NCBI GenBank assembly: GCA_003212395.1
Contig: QCPU01000001.1
Coordinates: 249,761-313,760 of the forward strand
DNA length: 64,000 nt
Source: Prochlorococcus sp. AG-442-B03
GTDB taxonomy: Bacteria > Cyanobacteriota > Cyanobacteriia > PCC-6307 > Cyanobiaceae
Direction of reading: 5' to 3'
The notes under the pieces were generated by a model. The model saw nothing but the letters and a program-made list of their open reading frames with translations, was not told where the DNA came from and made no database searches. Below are positions 36,726 through 45,963 of the stretch, one piece after another. Made by a program: the position numbers and the translations under genes. The first letter of the stretch is position 1. Each line of letters opens with the position of its first letter.

Positions 36726-37109
36726 TTGGAATTAAGAACAAAAATTGTCTCAGCGGTAATAAGATCTCTGAAGTTACCACCAAGGTTTCGTTTAAAAATA
36801 GTCAAAGAAGATCCAGTTAGACTAGAGCTGAGTCTTACTCCTTCCTATGGTAAAAATCCAGTTATTGTTGGTTTAGTTGAATCTTTAGACTTAGTCGCTC
36901 GAAGAGATAGAGAAGGCAGATTACCTAGAGATCTTCAAGGGACATGGGACTGGACCGTAAGACATGGGAAGGTTAGTACTGGAGGTTGGAATCCTATGTT
37001 GAAAGAAGCATTGCAAACAATGTTTGATACAGGATTGCCAGCTATTGTATACGAGGAATTAACTGGAGATGAGTATCGACCTGTTGATGGTGTTAGACAC
37101 ATTAAATAA
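36726..37109 (+). CDS. Conserved cyanobacterial hypothetical protein, 127 aa
   Basis: TTG start, supported by taggag just upstream. A compact, soluble, basic protein with strong-looking conservation features: RFRLKIVKEDPVRLELSLTP, LVESLDLVARRDREGRLPRD, and GTWDWTVRHGKVSTGGWNPM. I do not recognise a named fold. Probably co-transcribed with the DUF2973-like gene. Confidence 0.75.
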   Translation: MELRTKIVSAVIRSLKLPPRFRLKIVKEDPVRLELSLTPSYGKNPVIVGLVESLDLVARRDREGRLPRDLQGTWDWTVRHGKVSTGGWNPMLKEALQTMFDTGLPAIVYEELTGDEYRPVDGVRHIK

Positions 37110-37178
37110 ATAATTTATTATTTATCATAAATACTTCCTTAAAACGTTAAAATATTTTGGTGTGTAATTTAGTTAATT

Positions 37179-37325
37179 ATGAGTAATGACAATCAACCAA
37201 GATTTGGCTTCGTAAATTTTGCTGAAACTTGGAATGGGCGTATGGCAATGATGGGAATTTTGATTGGTCTTGGGACTGAACTAATTACTGGACAAAGTAT
37301 CCTTCGACAAATTGGAATAGGTTAG
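37179..37325 (+). CDS. hli: High-light-inducible protein, 48 aa
   Basis: 48 residues: short polar N-terminus (MSNDNQPRFGF) then the chlorophyll-binding helix AETWNGRMAMMGILIGLGTE, with the E-x-x-N-G-R-x-A-M-x-G signature, ending TGQSILRQIGIG. It is among the short Hli forms abundant in high-light Prochlorococcus and phage. It converges on the zinc-ribbon protein gene with a 4-base gap. Confidence 0.93.
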   Translation: MSNDNQPRFGFVNFAETWNGRMAMMGILIGLGTELITGQSILRQIGIG

Positions 37326-37329
37326 TATT

Positions 37330-37671
37330 TCACTTTACTTCCTCTGCTTTCACTTCAATGGTACTTTCACTAGGCTTCTTATTAAATTGATTATTTTTAC
37401 TAATATTTTCTAGATTTGCCCCACAATTCATGCAAGTTTCGCTTAAGCCTAAAGATATCACACCACAACTACTACATTTATTAATTTTTGATTTATAAGA
37501 GTTAAAACCTACAAAGATTAAAATTACTAATAATAGAGGAATTAGGAATAATAGGAGTAGTATATTACCGAGAAAGCTTAATAAAATGTTTATTCCGAAT
37601 ATTGGAATTATCATAAGTGTGATTACTGAAAATAAAAGAAGATTTTTATTAGCCTTAAGAAAATAATACAT
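37330..37671 (-). CDS. Small membrane protein with zinc-ribbon motif
   Basis: 113 residues. Two adjacent hydrophobic helices occupy residues ~10-55. A cytosolic-looking C-terminal part follows with CSSCGVISLGLSETCMNCG, two CxxC knuckles separated by 11 residues, which should bind one zinc ion. The tail is polar. Function unknown. It lies 17 bases after the BrkB gene on the same strand. Confidence 0.75.
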   Translation of the reverse strand: MYYFLKANKNLLLFSVITLMIIPIFGINILLSFLGNILLLLFLIPLLLVILIFVGFNSYKSKINKCSSCGVISLGLSETCMNCGANLENISKNNQFNKKPSESTIEVKAEEVK

Positions 37672-37688
37672 AATAAAGATAGTTATAA

Positions 37689-38612
37689 CTAATATCTTTT
37701 TCTATTCACTAAAGTCATACTAGCAATAACCACGCTCCAGCACTGTCCAAAATATAAGATCACTCCTAATAGCCATACCCACAAAGTAAGTACAAGAAAA
37801 CCTCCAATAAAACCATATGCTTGAAATCTTGCTCCAAGTGAGAGAATACTTTTACTTACTGCAAGATTTAAAGTGGTTAGGCCAATTCCAATAAGAAAAG
37901 ATCCAGGTAAAAGGGGTTTCAAAGGCACTTTTCTACTGGGTAAGAGGGCTTGCAATAAAAGAGCCATTAAAGAAAATCCGATTAGTGGTATTGCGAACTG
38001 ACCAACTTGTAACAGCGGCAACTTTAATAATAAATCAGAAATAAGATTATTAGATCTTGAGAGATTTTCTAAAACGTTACTTGGGATCATCCTTAGATTT
38101 GCACTAATCTGATCTAGTACCATTAAAAAACCTATAAAGAATACTATTAAAAAGGCTTCAACTCTATTTCGGAGAAACCTCGAAGCTTGCACTCTCCAAG
38201 CAGAATTTGCTTTTTTTGAAGGAATTTCATCTTCCCAAAGCCTATCTGAACATCTTTGAAGAGATAGATATGCATTTCCTGCTGTAAAAAGCAAAAACAT
38301 AGCCCCTAGAATACCTGCCCCAAACCCTTGATCTATCAAATTAAATACTGTTGTTTCTACTAACTCAACTACTGAAGGAGGTAAAAGCTGAGCAGCAATA
38401 GAAATTATTTGTTCATCTAATCCCTCTTGTTTTCCTAGGAACCATGAAGCTATTGAAAGAGAAATTAGAAGAATAGGAAAAAATGATTGAAGTGCGTAGT
38501 ATGCAAATGCAGCGCTTAAATCAACACAATCAGATTTGCTCCATCGCTCACAAGCTCCCCATAAACTTTTCAGTATCCATGATGAACTTCGCTGCATATT
38601 AATTTTCTTCAA
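37689..38612 (-). CDS. YihY/BrkB family membrane protein
   Basis: 307 residues with about six membrane spans. Family features: an N-terminal ACERWSKSDCVDLSAAFAYY region preceding FFPILLISLSIASWF, and FLRNRVEAFLIVFFIGFLMV later. YihY/BrkB proteins (once called RNase BN) are inner membrane proteins of unsettled function. Leftward, likely co-transcribed with the zinc-ribbon gene. Confidence 0.9.
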   Translation of the reverse strand: MKKINMQRSSSWILKSLWGACERWSKSDCVDLSAAFAYYALQSFFPILLISLSIASWFLGKQEGLDEQIISIAAQLLPPSVVELVETTVFNLIDQGFGAGILGAMFLLFTAGNAYLSLQRCSDRLWEDEIPSKKANSAWRVQASRFLRNRVEAFLIVFFIGFLMVLDQISANLRMIPSNVLENLSRSNNLISDLLLKLPLLQVGQFAIPLIGFSLMALLLQALLPSRKVPLKPLLPGSFLIGIGLTTLNLAVSKSILSLGARFQAYGFIGGFLVLTLWVWLLGVILYFGQCWSVVIASMTLVNRKRY

Positions 38613-38684
38613 ATATTTATTTTATTTATTTTTTATTGTATCTGATTAAGAAATTTTTCAAGCAATTATTTTTTTATGATGCAA

Positions 38685-39485
38685 CTATTTTTCCAATAAT
38701 AAATTTCCCCATGGCTTTAAAATTTCAAATTTTTCTATAGATCTACATGCAATTAGTGGAAAATTAACATCGCTCAAGTTTTCTCCTGAAACTAAATTTA
38801 AAGGATCTGTTTCTAACCACTCTATAGAACAATTGAGTTCTTCTAAGAGCAGCCAGGCTGCTGCAATATCCCATATCTTAGGGGTTGATTCTATTGCTCC
38901 GAAAGTTTGTCCCATCGCTACACTAGTTAGATTTAAACTCGATACACCTAAGAGTCTAATTTTGCCAGGAAATGATGAATTTGGTTTTTTTTGTAAGATT
39001 TTTATAGATCTACTACACAAAGAAATGCATTCACTTTGACGATTATTTTGTTTAGGATCTATTTTCTGGTTATTTAACCAAACCCCTTTACCTTTAATGC
39101 ATACAAATTTTTTTTTCAATGTAGGAATTATTAAAAAAGAAGATTGTGGTTGACCATCAACGAACCTCGCCACTGATATAGACCAGTAAGGAATACCTGC
39201 AGCAAAATTTGTTGTCCCATCAAGTGGATCGACTACCCAATAAGCTTTTGAGTTTGGAATAAACTTTTGCCCTTCTTCACTAAGTACGCCTTCACCTGGA
39301 GCTATTGCAGCTAAGCCATCTACGATTGTTTTGTCACTCCATAAATCACAACTCGTTAATAATGAGCCGTCTGCTTTATTACTGGCGCTAATATTGCCAA
39401 AATCTTTTTTTTGACGTTGACTAACTAATTCAAATAAAGAATCTAATTCACTTAGTTGCTTATTAGTTAAATTTGGTGGATTCAT
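38685..39485 (-). CDS. Inositol monophosphatase family protein
   Basis: 266 residues from the ATG that overlaps the upstream TolC-like stop as ATGA; an ATG five codons earlier is less likely. Metal-binding motifs: DPLDGTTNF (motif A) and WDIAAAWLLLEE (motif B), plus GEGVLSEEG near the catalytic Glu. The family dephosphorylates myo-inositol 1-phosphate, fructose bisphosphate, PAP or histidinol phosphate; the substrate cannot be told here. Overlap implies translational coupling with the TolC-like gene. Confidence 0.9.
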   Translation of the reverse strand: MNPPNLTNKQLSELDSLFELVSQRQKKDFGNISASNKADGSLLTSCDLWSDKTIVDGLAAIAPGEGVLSEEGQKFIPNSKAYWVVDPLDGTTNFAAGIPYWSISVARFVDGQPQSSFLIIPTLKKKFVCIKGKGVWLNNQKIDPKQNNRQSECISLCSRSIKILQKKPNSSFPGKIRLLGVSSLNLTSVAMGQTFGAIESTPKIWDIAAAWLLLEELNCSIEWLETDPLNLVSGENLSDVNFPLIACRSIEKFEILKPWGNLLLEK

Positions 39486-40915
39486 CTTTGTATATTGCAA
39501 ATAGACTCTGTGTCTTTAATTTTAGTATTATTACTACCTAAACAATTTTTACTTATATCAATAAAAGTTAATCTTTCTAATTCATCTAAATTCAAATTGT
39601 AACTATAAATTGCATTGATATTTTTTGATTTCGCATTACTTAGTTCACTTTGCCTAACAAGAACATCTTTTAGAGTTGATATTCCAACATCATATCTAAG
39701 TCTTGAAAGCCTTACAGACTCTTTGCTAGATTCAATTTCTTTAAGAGAAGAAATTATTTTCTCTTCATTTAATTTAAGGTTTAAGTAGGCTTTACTAATA
39801 CTTGTGGTCAAAACATTTTTTAGATTTTCATAAGCATATTTTTCAGCTTCTGCGTCTGCTATTTTTGATTTGTAAGAGTTCTTATTTTGTCCACCATCAA
39901 AAATACTCCATGCAAAATTTAGACTTATGGTATTTGTATAATTGGACCCAGATTTTTCAGGGTCAATAACCTCGGATAGAGCGTCACCCTTGGTAAATGT
40001 ACTAGATAATGTATTGCTTATATAAATATTTGGCTTATTTTGAGCTAAAAAACTATTTGCTTGGCTATTTTTAATTGATTTTTGAAGAAGAAGATTTTTT
40101 AGGGAAAGATTTTTATCTAAACCTTCATTAATATTTTTATTCAATCTATGATTCCAGAACCCTATTAAATTTTGCTCATCATAAATTTTGAAATCACCTT
40201 TTATATTAAGAATCTCTTTAAGAGAAATTTTATTAATTTCATGTTTTATTTTCTTTTCATTAAGTGATTGTGTGTCTCGATATAATTGAGCTTCTGCTTC
40301 AAGAACTTCAAATTTTGTACCAATTCCAGCATTTAATTTTGCTTTAGCATTTTCTAAACTTGTAATTGATAAATCAAGTGTGAATTTTTTATTTTGAATA
40401 TCTTGATATGACTTTTGGTATTTGTGATACCTCATTCTTGCTTCTTGAATTAAATCTTTTTTCTTAATCTCATAATTATTTTCTGCAATTTTGTAATTTG
40501 CTTTGGCGATTTTAATTTCGGATCCTCTAAGCGGGGCAATTACATCCCATTTGATATTCAGAGAGGGATTACCGGTAAATTGTGATGTTTTTAAAGTGGG
40601 TGAGTCGCTATTATAGTTTTTACCTGCGACATATTTTGGTAATCCATTGGCTTGAAAATCTAAGGATGGGTATCTTTTAGCAATTTTACTGGAAAGATTA
40701 AAGCCTGCAGAGGCTAGTAAGTTTTGTAATGATTTTAATTCTTGATTATTTAATACAATTTTTTCTATTTCTTGGTAATCAACAAAAGGAATATTTGATT
40801 TTTCTTCTAGAACATTATCAATATAATTTTTTGTTTCGCTCGATAGTACATTAATAGGGTTGATACTTAGTGCAATTGGCAATAATAAGATAGGATTTAT
40901 TACTCTTCTAAGCAT
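39482..40915 (-). CDS. TolC-family outer membrane efflux protein
   Basis: 477 residues. An N-terminal hydrophobic signal (LRRVINPILLLPIALSINPI) targets it to the outer membrane. The remainder shows the two-fold helical repeat of OEP proteins: long amphipathic helices with ALEIAKANYKIAENNYEIKK-like periodicity and SRLRYDVGISTLKDVLVRQS in the second repeat. TolC-type trimers span the periplasm and couple to ABC or RND exporters and type I secretion. A Cys-containing short tail ends the chain. Confidence 0.88.
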   Translation of the reverse strand: MLRRVINPILLLPIALSINPINVLSSETKNYIDNVLEEKSNIPFVDYQEIEKIVLNNQELKSLQNLLASAGFNLSSKIAKRYPSLDFQANGLPKYVAGKNYNSDSPTLKTSQFTGNPSLNIKWDVIAPLRGSEIKIAKANYKIAENNYEIKKKDLIQEARMRYHKYQKSYQDIQNKKFTLDLSITSLENAKAKLNAGIGTKFEVLEAEAQLYRDTQSLNEKKIKHEINKISLKEILNIKGDFKIYDEQNLIGFWNHRLNKNINEGLDKNLSLKNLLLQKSIKNSQANSFLAQNKPNIYISNTLSSTFTKGDALSEVIDPEKSGSNYTNTISLNFAWSIFDGGQNKNSYKSKIADAEAEKYAYENLKNVLTTSISKAYLNLKLNEEKIISSLKEIESSKESVRLSRLRYDVGISTLKDVLVRQSELSNAKSKNINAIYSYNLNLDELERLTFIDISKNCLGSNNTKIKDTESICNIQR

Positions 40916-40940
40916 GTTTTATAGTATCGAAGATATTCGA

Positions 40941-42320
40941 TTAACCAATCAAAGTATTTATAATATCATTTGAATCATTAAGAACGTGAATTTTGGTATT
41001 TAATTGATTTTCAACTTCTTTAATATTTTTATCATCTAAAAATAAATCAGTATTAAGTTTTAGCATAATAGATGGTATGTAAACAGCTTCTCCTAAATCC
41101 TTATTTTTCAGCCCATGAATTAGATCTTCTCCAGTAAGAAGACCTGTAACGACTTGATCCTGACCCCAATAAATACTTGGTAAACCGTATAAATTAATTG
41201 TTAATCCATCAATTAAGTTTAATTTCTTAACTGTAGGAATTAGGGCTTCATAAACTAATTTACCAACAATCCAACTAACTTTTTTTGGCTTTTTTACTTT
41301 TTTTGGTAGGTTTTGAGTCTTCTCTCTTAATGTTTCTAGAAAGTTTCTAATAGTCCCAACCCCATTAGATTCTTGTGGCATATTTTCGTAGGTTTTGTAA
41401 CTAGGCAGATTTGTACCAGCAATTAAATACCATTCGTCTGCCAACCAACAAAAACGAGTCCCATGAGTAATTTGTAGAGAGGCTTGAATCCTCTCTACTT
41501 GTTTAATAGTTTTTTTTGCGTATTCTGGGCTTATTGATTTCAACCCATCATTTTCAGGTCTAAATTTTGTAAGTCCTACAGGAACTATTGCAACTGAAAG
41601 TACTGTTTGAGAGGTTTGTTTGTAGAATTCAGCAAGTTCTAAAATTGATTTCTCAAGAATATCTCCGTCATTTATATCTGGACAAACAACAATTTGAGCA
41701 TGTATTTGAATAGAGTTTTTTTCAAACCAAGCAATTTGATCAAGTATCACTCCTGCTTTTTTATTTTTTAATAATTTTTCTCTTGTGGCGGGATCAGTAG
41801 CATGAACTGAAATAAAAAGTGGGGATAGTTTTTGCATAGCAATTCTTTCCCAGTCTTCTTTTTTTAAATTCGTAAGAGTTAAATAAGAGCCATATAGGAA
41901 ACTTAATCTATAATCATCATCTTTTATATAAAGGCTTTTTCTTTTACCACTTGGCTGTTGATCAATAAAACAAAATGGACATCTATTATTGCATTGCTTG
42001 ATTGAATCAAATAATGCATCTTTAAAATTTATACCTAAATTAATATCTTGATCTTTTTCAATGTTTATATTGTGAATCTCATGATTTTTATCTAAAACTG
42101 ATATGTTTAAACTTTCTTCACTAATCAGAATCTGATAATCAATTAAATCTCTTGGTTTTTTCCCATTAATACTAATAATTGAATCACCTGATTCAAATCC
42201 TATTTCTTCAGCAATAGAATCAGCTTCAATACTTTCAATTTCTGCAGGGTTTATTTTATAAGTAATATTAGGAACCAAAAGATCAATAGGATCTTCCGTG
42301 TAATTAATTTCTTGCCACAC
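40941..42320 (-). CDS. DUF512 radical SAM protein
   Basis: 459 residues from a GTG start. An N-terminal PDZ-like segment (SIAEEIGFESGDSIISINGK) precedes the radical SAM cluster motif CNNRCPFCFIDQ (CX3CX2C) and the C-terminal DUF512 domain. This architecture is universal in cyanobacteria and resembles proteins near Obg/EngA in other bacteria; the reaction is unknown. The Fe-S cluster would depend on the Suf system encoded in the same window. Confidence 0.9.
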   Translation of the reverse strand: MWQEINYTEDPIDLLVPNITYKINPAEIESIEADSIAEEIGFESGDSIISINGKKPRDLIDYQILISEESLNISVLDKNHEIHNINIEKDQDINLGINFKDALFDSIKQCNNRCPFCFIDQQPSGKRKSLYIKDDDYRLSFLYGSYLTLTNLKKEDWERIAMQKLSPLFISVHATDPATREKLLKNKKAGVILDQIAWFEKNSIQIHAQIVVCPDINDGDILEKSILELAEFYKQTSQTVLSVAIVPVGLTKFRPENDGLKSISPEYAKKTIKQVERIQASLQITHGTRFCWLADEWYLIAGTNLPSYKTYENMPQESNGVGTIRNFLETLREKTQNLPKKVKKPKKVSWIVGKLVYEALIPTVKKLNLIDGLTINLYGLPSIYWGQDQVVTGLLTGEDLIHGLKNKDLGEAVYIPSIMLKLNTDLFLDDKNIKEVENQLNTKIHVLNDSNDIINTLIG

Positions 42321-42366
42321 AATTTAAGGCCAAATACTCTTATTTATATTTATTCTAAACTTATAT

Positions 42367-42480
42367 ATGACTCAAAGTGTATTAAATACTTTTAATAAAC
42401 TAAATATAGGTGTGAAATTATGGGCCTTTTATTTATTAAAATATGGCATTCGCAGTTTTCTAAAACACGATTTAGATTAA
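42367..42480 (+). CDS. Possible microprotein, 37 aa
   Basis: ATG to TAA reading frame with a central semi-hydrophobic helix (IGVKLWAFYLLKYGI) and ends in FLKHDLD. No clear ribosome-binding site. It fills the gap between the leftward DUF512 gene and the rightward DUF3120 gene and ends 18 bases before the latter. It could be a leader peptide or chance; low certainty. Confidence 0.35.
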   Translation: MTQSVLNTFNKLNIGVKLWAFYLLKYGIRSFLKHDLD

Positions 42481-42498
42481 TTAAAATAACCTTTTTCA

Positions 42499-43266
42499 TT
42501 GAAAGAATTAATTACAAAAAATTTAGAAGTAAAAGATAAATTCAACTATGAATCCCATAAGACAGTTGATTCATACGAAAATAGTTTTTTATCAAATCCT
42601 ATATCTTTAAGATTGTGGTCTTCTTTTTTTGTAATTTTACCTATTTTTGTTCAAGCCCCTTGGGTTAGATTAGAACCAATAAGTGCTCTTTGTTTTACTT
42701 TTGTTATTGTAGTAGTGGCAATTGTTTTGAATCAGAAAGGATCAAATAAGTGGTTTATTGTTAGTTCATTATTACTTGGTATATCAGGTAGTTGGCTTGG
42801 TGGATGTTTGTTCTGGGGATGGTTAAGCCCATTTCCTATCCTACACATACCTGTTGAAGCTGTAGTTCTCCCATTAGCTTTAATTGGATTTGGTACTAAT
42901 TGGAAAATAGGTTCAAGTTTTTATATCTCTTCTTTATTTGGAACCGCAGTTACCGACATGACAATATTTTTAATCGGAATCATGGATCAATGGAAGCAGG
43001 TAATTACTGCAGATTCTGAAAATGCACCCATGATTCTTCAAAAAACTTCAGAGAGTCTTATTCAAATAAAATCATTATCTATTATCGTTTTTGTTGCTCT
43101 TATACTTTGGTTTATTTCAAAAGAAATTTTGGATTCTGGCACAATTAATACTACTAGTGGTAAAGCACTCTTAGTTTCTGGTTACGTAATTCAAACGACA
43201 TTAATTGTTGATGGTATTTTTATTGTTTTAGCAATTTTGCAACCAACTTTTAGTGGATTGGTTTAA
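42499..43266 (+). CDS. DUF3120 family membrane protein
   Basis: 255 residues from a TTG start; no ATG lies in the N-terminal part. About six hydrophobic spans begin at ~residue 35 (FFVILPIFVQAPWVRLEP, the conserved DUF3120 beginning). GISGSWLGGCLFWGWLSPFP and HIPVEAVVLPLALIGFGTNW are typical. Thylakoid or plasma membrane; function unknown. The stop overlaps the nadB start by one base (TAATG), so the two genes are coupled. Confidence 0.85.
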   Translation: MKELITKNLEVKDKFNYESHKTVDSYENSFLSNPISLRLWSSFFVILPIFVQAPWVRLEPISALCFTFVIVVVAIVLNQKGSNKWFIVSSLLLGISGSWLGGCLFWGWLSPFPILHIPVEAVVLPLALIGFGTNWKIGSSFYISSLFGTAVTDMTIFLIGIMDQWKQVITADSENAPMILQKTSESLIQIKSLSIIVFVALILWFISKEILDSGTINTTSGKALLVSGYVIQTTLIVDGIFIVLAILQPTFSGLV

Positions 43267-44933
43267 TGTTAAGGCCTCCATTTTCGCAAGAACCGATACC
43301 AATAAATAATTGGGATGTAATCGTTATAGGTGCTGGTGCTGCTGGTCTTATGACTTGTATTGAATTACCCTCAAATTTAAAAGTGCTTCTTTTAAATAGA
43401 AATACTAGTAAGGTATCTTCCAGTAGATGGGCTCAAGGCGGAATTGCATCTGTTGTTAGAAAAGATGATTCATTTGATCTTCATGCAGAGGATACTTTAA
43501 AAGCAGGTGATGGACTATGTGATTATCAAGCTGTAGAAATGCTAGTTAAAGAAGCTCCAGGTTGCGTAGAAAGGTTGCAGAATTTAGGGATGATTTTTGA
43601 TCAAAGTTCTGATCAACTAGCTACTACCTTGGAAGCAGCCCATTCACGAAGAAGAGTCTTACATGTTAAAGATCGTACTGGACGAGCATTAGTTGAAGTT
43701 CTAGAAGATCATATTGAGAATCAAAAAAATATTCTTCACTGTAGGGGTGTAAGAGTGACTGAACTTCTCGTTGAAAATAAAGAATGTAGAGGAGTTCAGG
43801 TTCTTGATGGAGCAAATCTATATTGGATTAAATCTAGAGCTGTTGTTTTGGCTACAGGTGGGGGTGGGCACTTATTTACAAATACAACAAATCCTGCTCA
43901 ATCCTCTGGTGAAGGTATTGCTCTTGCATGGAAAGCAGGAGCTGCTATCGAAGATTTAGAGTTCGTGCAATTTCATCCAACAGCTTTAAAATTTTATGGT
44001 GCACCTTGTTTCTTAATATCTGAGGCACTTAGAGGGGAAGGAGCGATTTTAGTTGATAAAAATAATGAAAGTCCAGTTAAAAATCTTGAAAATCGTGATC
44101 TAGCTACTAGAGATCAGGTAAGTAGAGCAATTATGAAAAATATGCATGACAATAATGTAGACCATGTTGGCTTAGATCTTCGGTATATTGACCCAGAAAA
44201 AATTGTAGAGCGCTTCCCCACAATCTTAAGTCGATGTCAGGATTATGGCGTTAACCCTTTAAATGAGGTTATTCCCGTAGCTCCTGCAGCTCATTATTGG
44301 ATGGGAGGTGTTAAAACTGATCTAAATGCATCATCAACAAGAAAAGGATTATATGCCGTTGGAGAAGTGGCTTCTACAGGTGTGCATGGTGCTAATAGAC
44401 TGGCAAGTAATTCACTGATGGAGTGTCTTGTTTTTGCAAGAAAAATGTCTTCAATTGTTTTGAATGACCTTTCTAAATTTGAGAAATTTGATAGATCATT
44501 TCAAGAGTTTGATATTGAAGATCCTAAAGAAGATCAAATTTCTATAATTGCTGAAAAAATTGATGAACTAAGAAAACTATGTTGGTTAAATTTAGGTGTA
44601 TCTCGAAATAAGGTTAATATGAGTAAATTTTTAAATTACATACAAAATGATATAGATAAATTAAATAAAAATGATTTACTAAATAGTCTTGAGAAAATAA
44701 AATTTGATCAAAAAATAAAACTTAGTGAACGTAATAGAAGAGCATTAAATCTTTTACTTGATTTAAAGAATAGACAAATAACCACCATAACTTTATTAAA
44801 AGCTTGTCTATTTAGAGAAGAAAGTAGAGGAGGGCATTATAGAGATGATTTTCCTGATAAAGATAAAAATTGGGAATGCCATACTAGACAACAGTTAGAT
44901 CAAAAAATTCAAAAAAGATTTATTAAAAATTAA
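43266..44933 (+). CDS. nadB: L-aspartate oxidase
   Basis: 555 residues. FAD enzyme that oxidises aspartate to iminoaspartate, first step of de novo NAD synthesis. FAD site VIGAGAAGLMTCIEL, SSRWAQGGIASV with the substrate-loop features, HSRRRVLHVKDRTGRAL, AHYWMGGVKTD and GANRLASNSLMECLVFA are all present. The C-terminal helical domain ends with SRGGHYRDDFP. It overlaps the convergent VKOR gene end by 11 bases. Confidence 0.96.
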   Translation: MLRPPFSQEPIPINNWDVIVIGAGAAGLMTCIELPSNLKVLLLNRNTSKVSSSRWAQGGIASVVRKDDSFDLHAEDTLKAGDGLCDYQAVEMLVKEAPGCVERLQNLGMIFDQSSDQLATTLEAAHSRRRVLHVKDRTGRALVEVLEDHIENQKNILHCRGVRVTELLVENKECRGVQVLDGANLYWIKSRAVVLATGGGGHLFTNTTNPAQSSGEGIALAWKAGAAIEDLEFVQFHPTALKFYGAPCFLISEALRGEGAILVDKNNESPVKNLENRDLATRDQVSRAIMKNMHDNNVDHVGLDLRYIDPEKIVERFPTILSRCQDYGVNPLNEVIPVAPAAHYWMGGVKTDLNASSTRKGLYAVGEVASTGVHGANRLASNSLMECLVFARKMSSIVLNDLSKFEKFDRSFQEFDIEDPKEDQISIIAEKIDELRKLCWLNLGVSRNKVNMSKFLNYIQNDIDKLNKNDLLNSLEKIKFDQKIKLSERNRRALNLLLDLKNRQITTITLLKACLFREESRGGHYRDDFPDKDKNWECHTRQQLDQKIQKRFIKN

Positions 44934-45858
44934 GATCTCCCTGATAATTGGTTTTTGTTGCTAATTCATTTAAGTCACGCGTACCACTAATAATTTCTCC
45001 ATTTATTTCCCAAGAAGGAAATCCACTGATTCCTTTCGTTTGGCATAGCTCATACTCATTATCTTTACCATCTTTAGCACATTCAACTACTTTTAATTCT
45101 TTAACTGCTTCCTTACCAAATAATTGTTTCTGATCGTGGCAATGCGGGCACCAGTATGCACTATACATAAGAATATTGTTTTCACTTAAAAATTTTGCAA
45201 ACTTTACTTTCTGGGGAGAGCTTGAAGTGGTAATTATTGGCGACAAATTTTCAGGAGGGTTTGCAACATCAATAGCATTAGAGGGGTCAACGTTTGTTGA
45301 CCAAATTAGGCCCCCCATCAGGACACTAATGGCTACAATAAAACCTCTAAAAATCATAGTTTCTCTACTTTCGAACTTTGCTCCAATCATAGAAATTATA
45401 AAGATAGAAAACGATAAAATTGCTGAAAGTATACAAAAAAAGCAATATGCTTGAATCTTAAAAAACATTATATTTATCAATAAAAAGCTAAATGTTGATG
45501 ACGCACAAGAAATTAGAAATACTAACCACCATAACAACTTATTTAGTTTTTCTTTTGGGGAAATTAAATTAAGCGAGAGTATTATTGTGATAACTAATAT
45601 TGATAAATATGTTATAAATCCAGCTAATGAGAGAGGTATATCAACTTGATTATTTTCAAATAAAGTACCCCAAGGACTATTTAAAACTGTTTCACAACCA
45701 TTTTGGATCCCTGGGCATGAAAGCGAAGTAAATAATCCCCAGTTTTTTAAAGTAATCGAACCTGTGTCAACTATGCCTATAGTGCTAAGAATTGCGATTA
45801 TGATTTTTGGCCATTTCAAATCTTTTTTATTTCTTCTGTTTAAAGTCTTAAGGGCCAT
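44923..45858 (-). CDS. VKOR-thioredoxin fusion (disulfide bond formation)
   Basis: 311 residues. The N-terminal ~200 residues hold the four-to-five-helix vitamin K epoxide reductase domain, with loop cysteines in CPGIQNGC and the active-site CFFC in the membrane. A lumenal thioredoxin-like domain follows with WCPHCHDQ. Such fusions make disulfides in the periplasm or thylakoid lumen, using quinone as acceptor, and take the place of DsbA/DsbB in cyanobacteria and plastids. Confidence 0.93.
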   Translation of the reverse strand: MALKTLNRRNKKDLKWPKIIIAILSTIGIVDTGSITLKNWGLFTSLSCPGIQNGCETVLNSPWGTLFENNQVDIPLSLAGFITYLSILVITIILSLNLISPKEKLNKLLWWLVFLISCASSTFSFLLINIMFFKIQAYCFFCILSAILSFSIFIISMIGAKFESRETMIFRGFIVAISVLMGGLIWSTNVDPSNAIDVANPPENLSPIITTSSSPQKVKFAKFLSENNILMYSAYWCPHCHDQKQLFGKEAVKELKVVECAKDGKDNEYELCQTKGISGFPSWEINGEIISGTRDLNELATKTNYQGDLNF

Positions 45859-45963
45859 ACAAAATGAAAGTTTCTTATTTACATTATCTATCCTAATATT
45901 ATCTTGGCATGAGAGTTTTATACAAAATGCTTTTTAAATCTTTTAATTCTTATTTTTCAAGTT

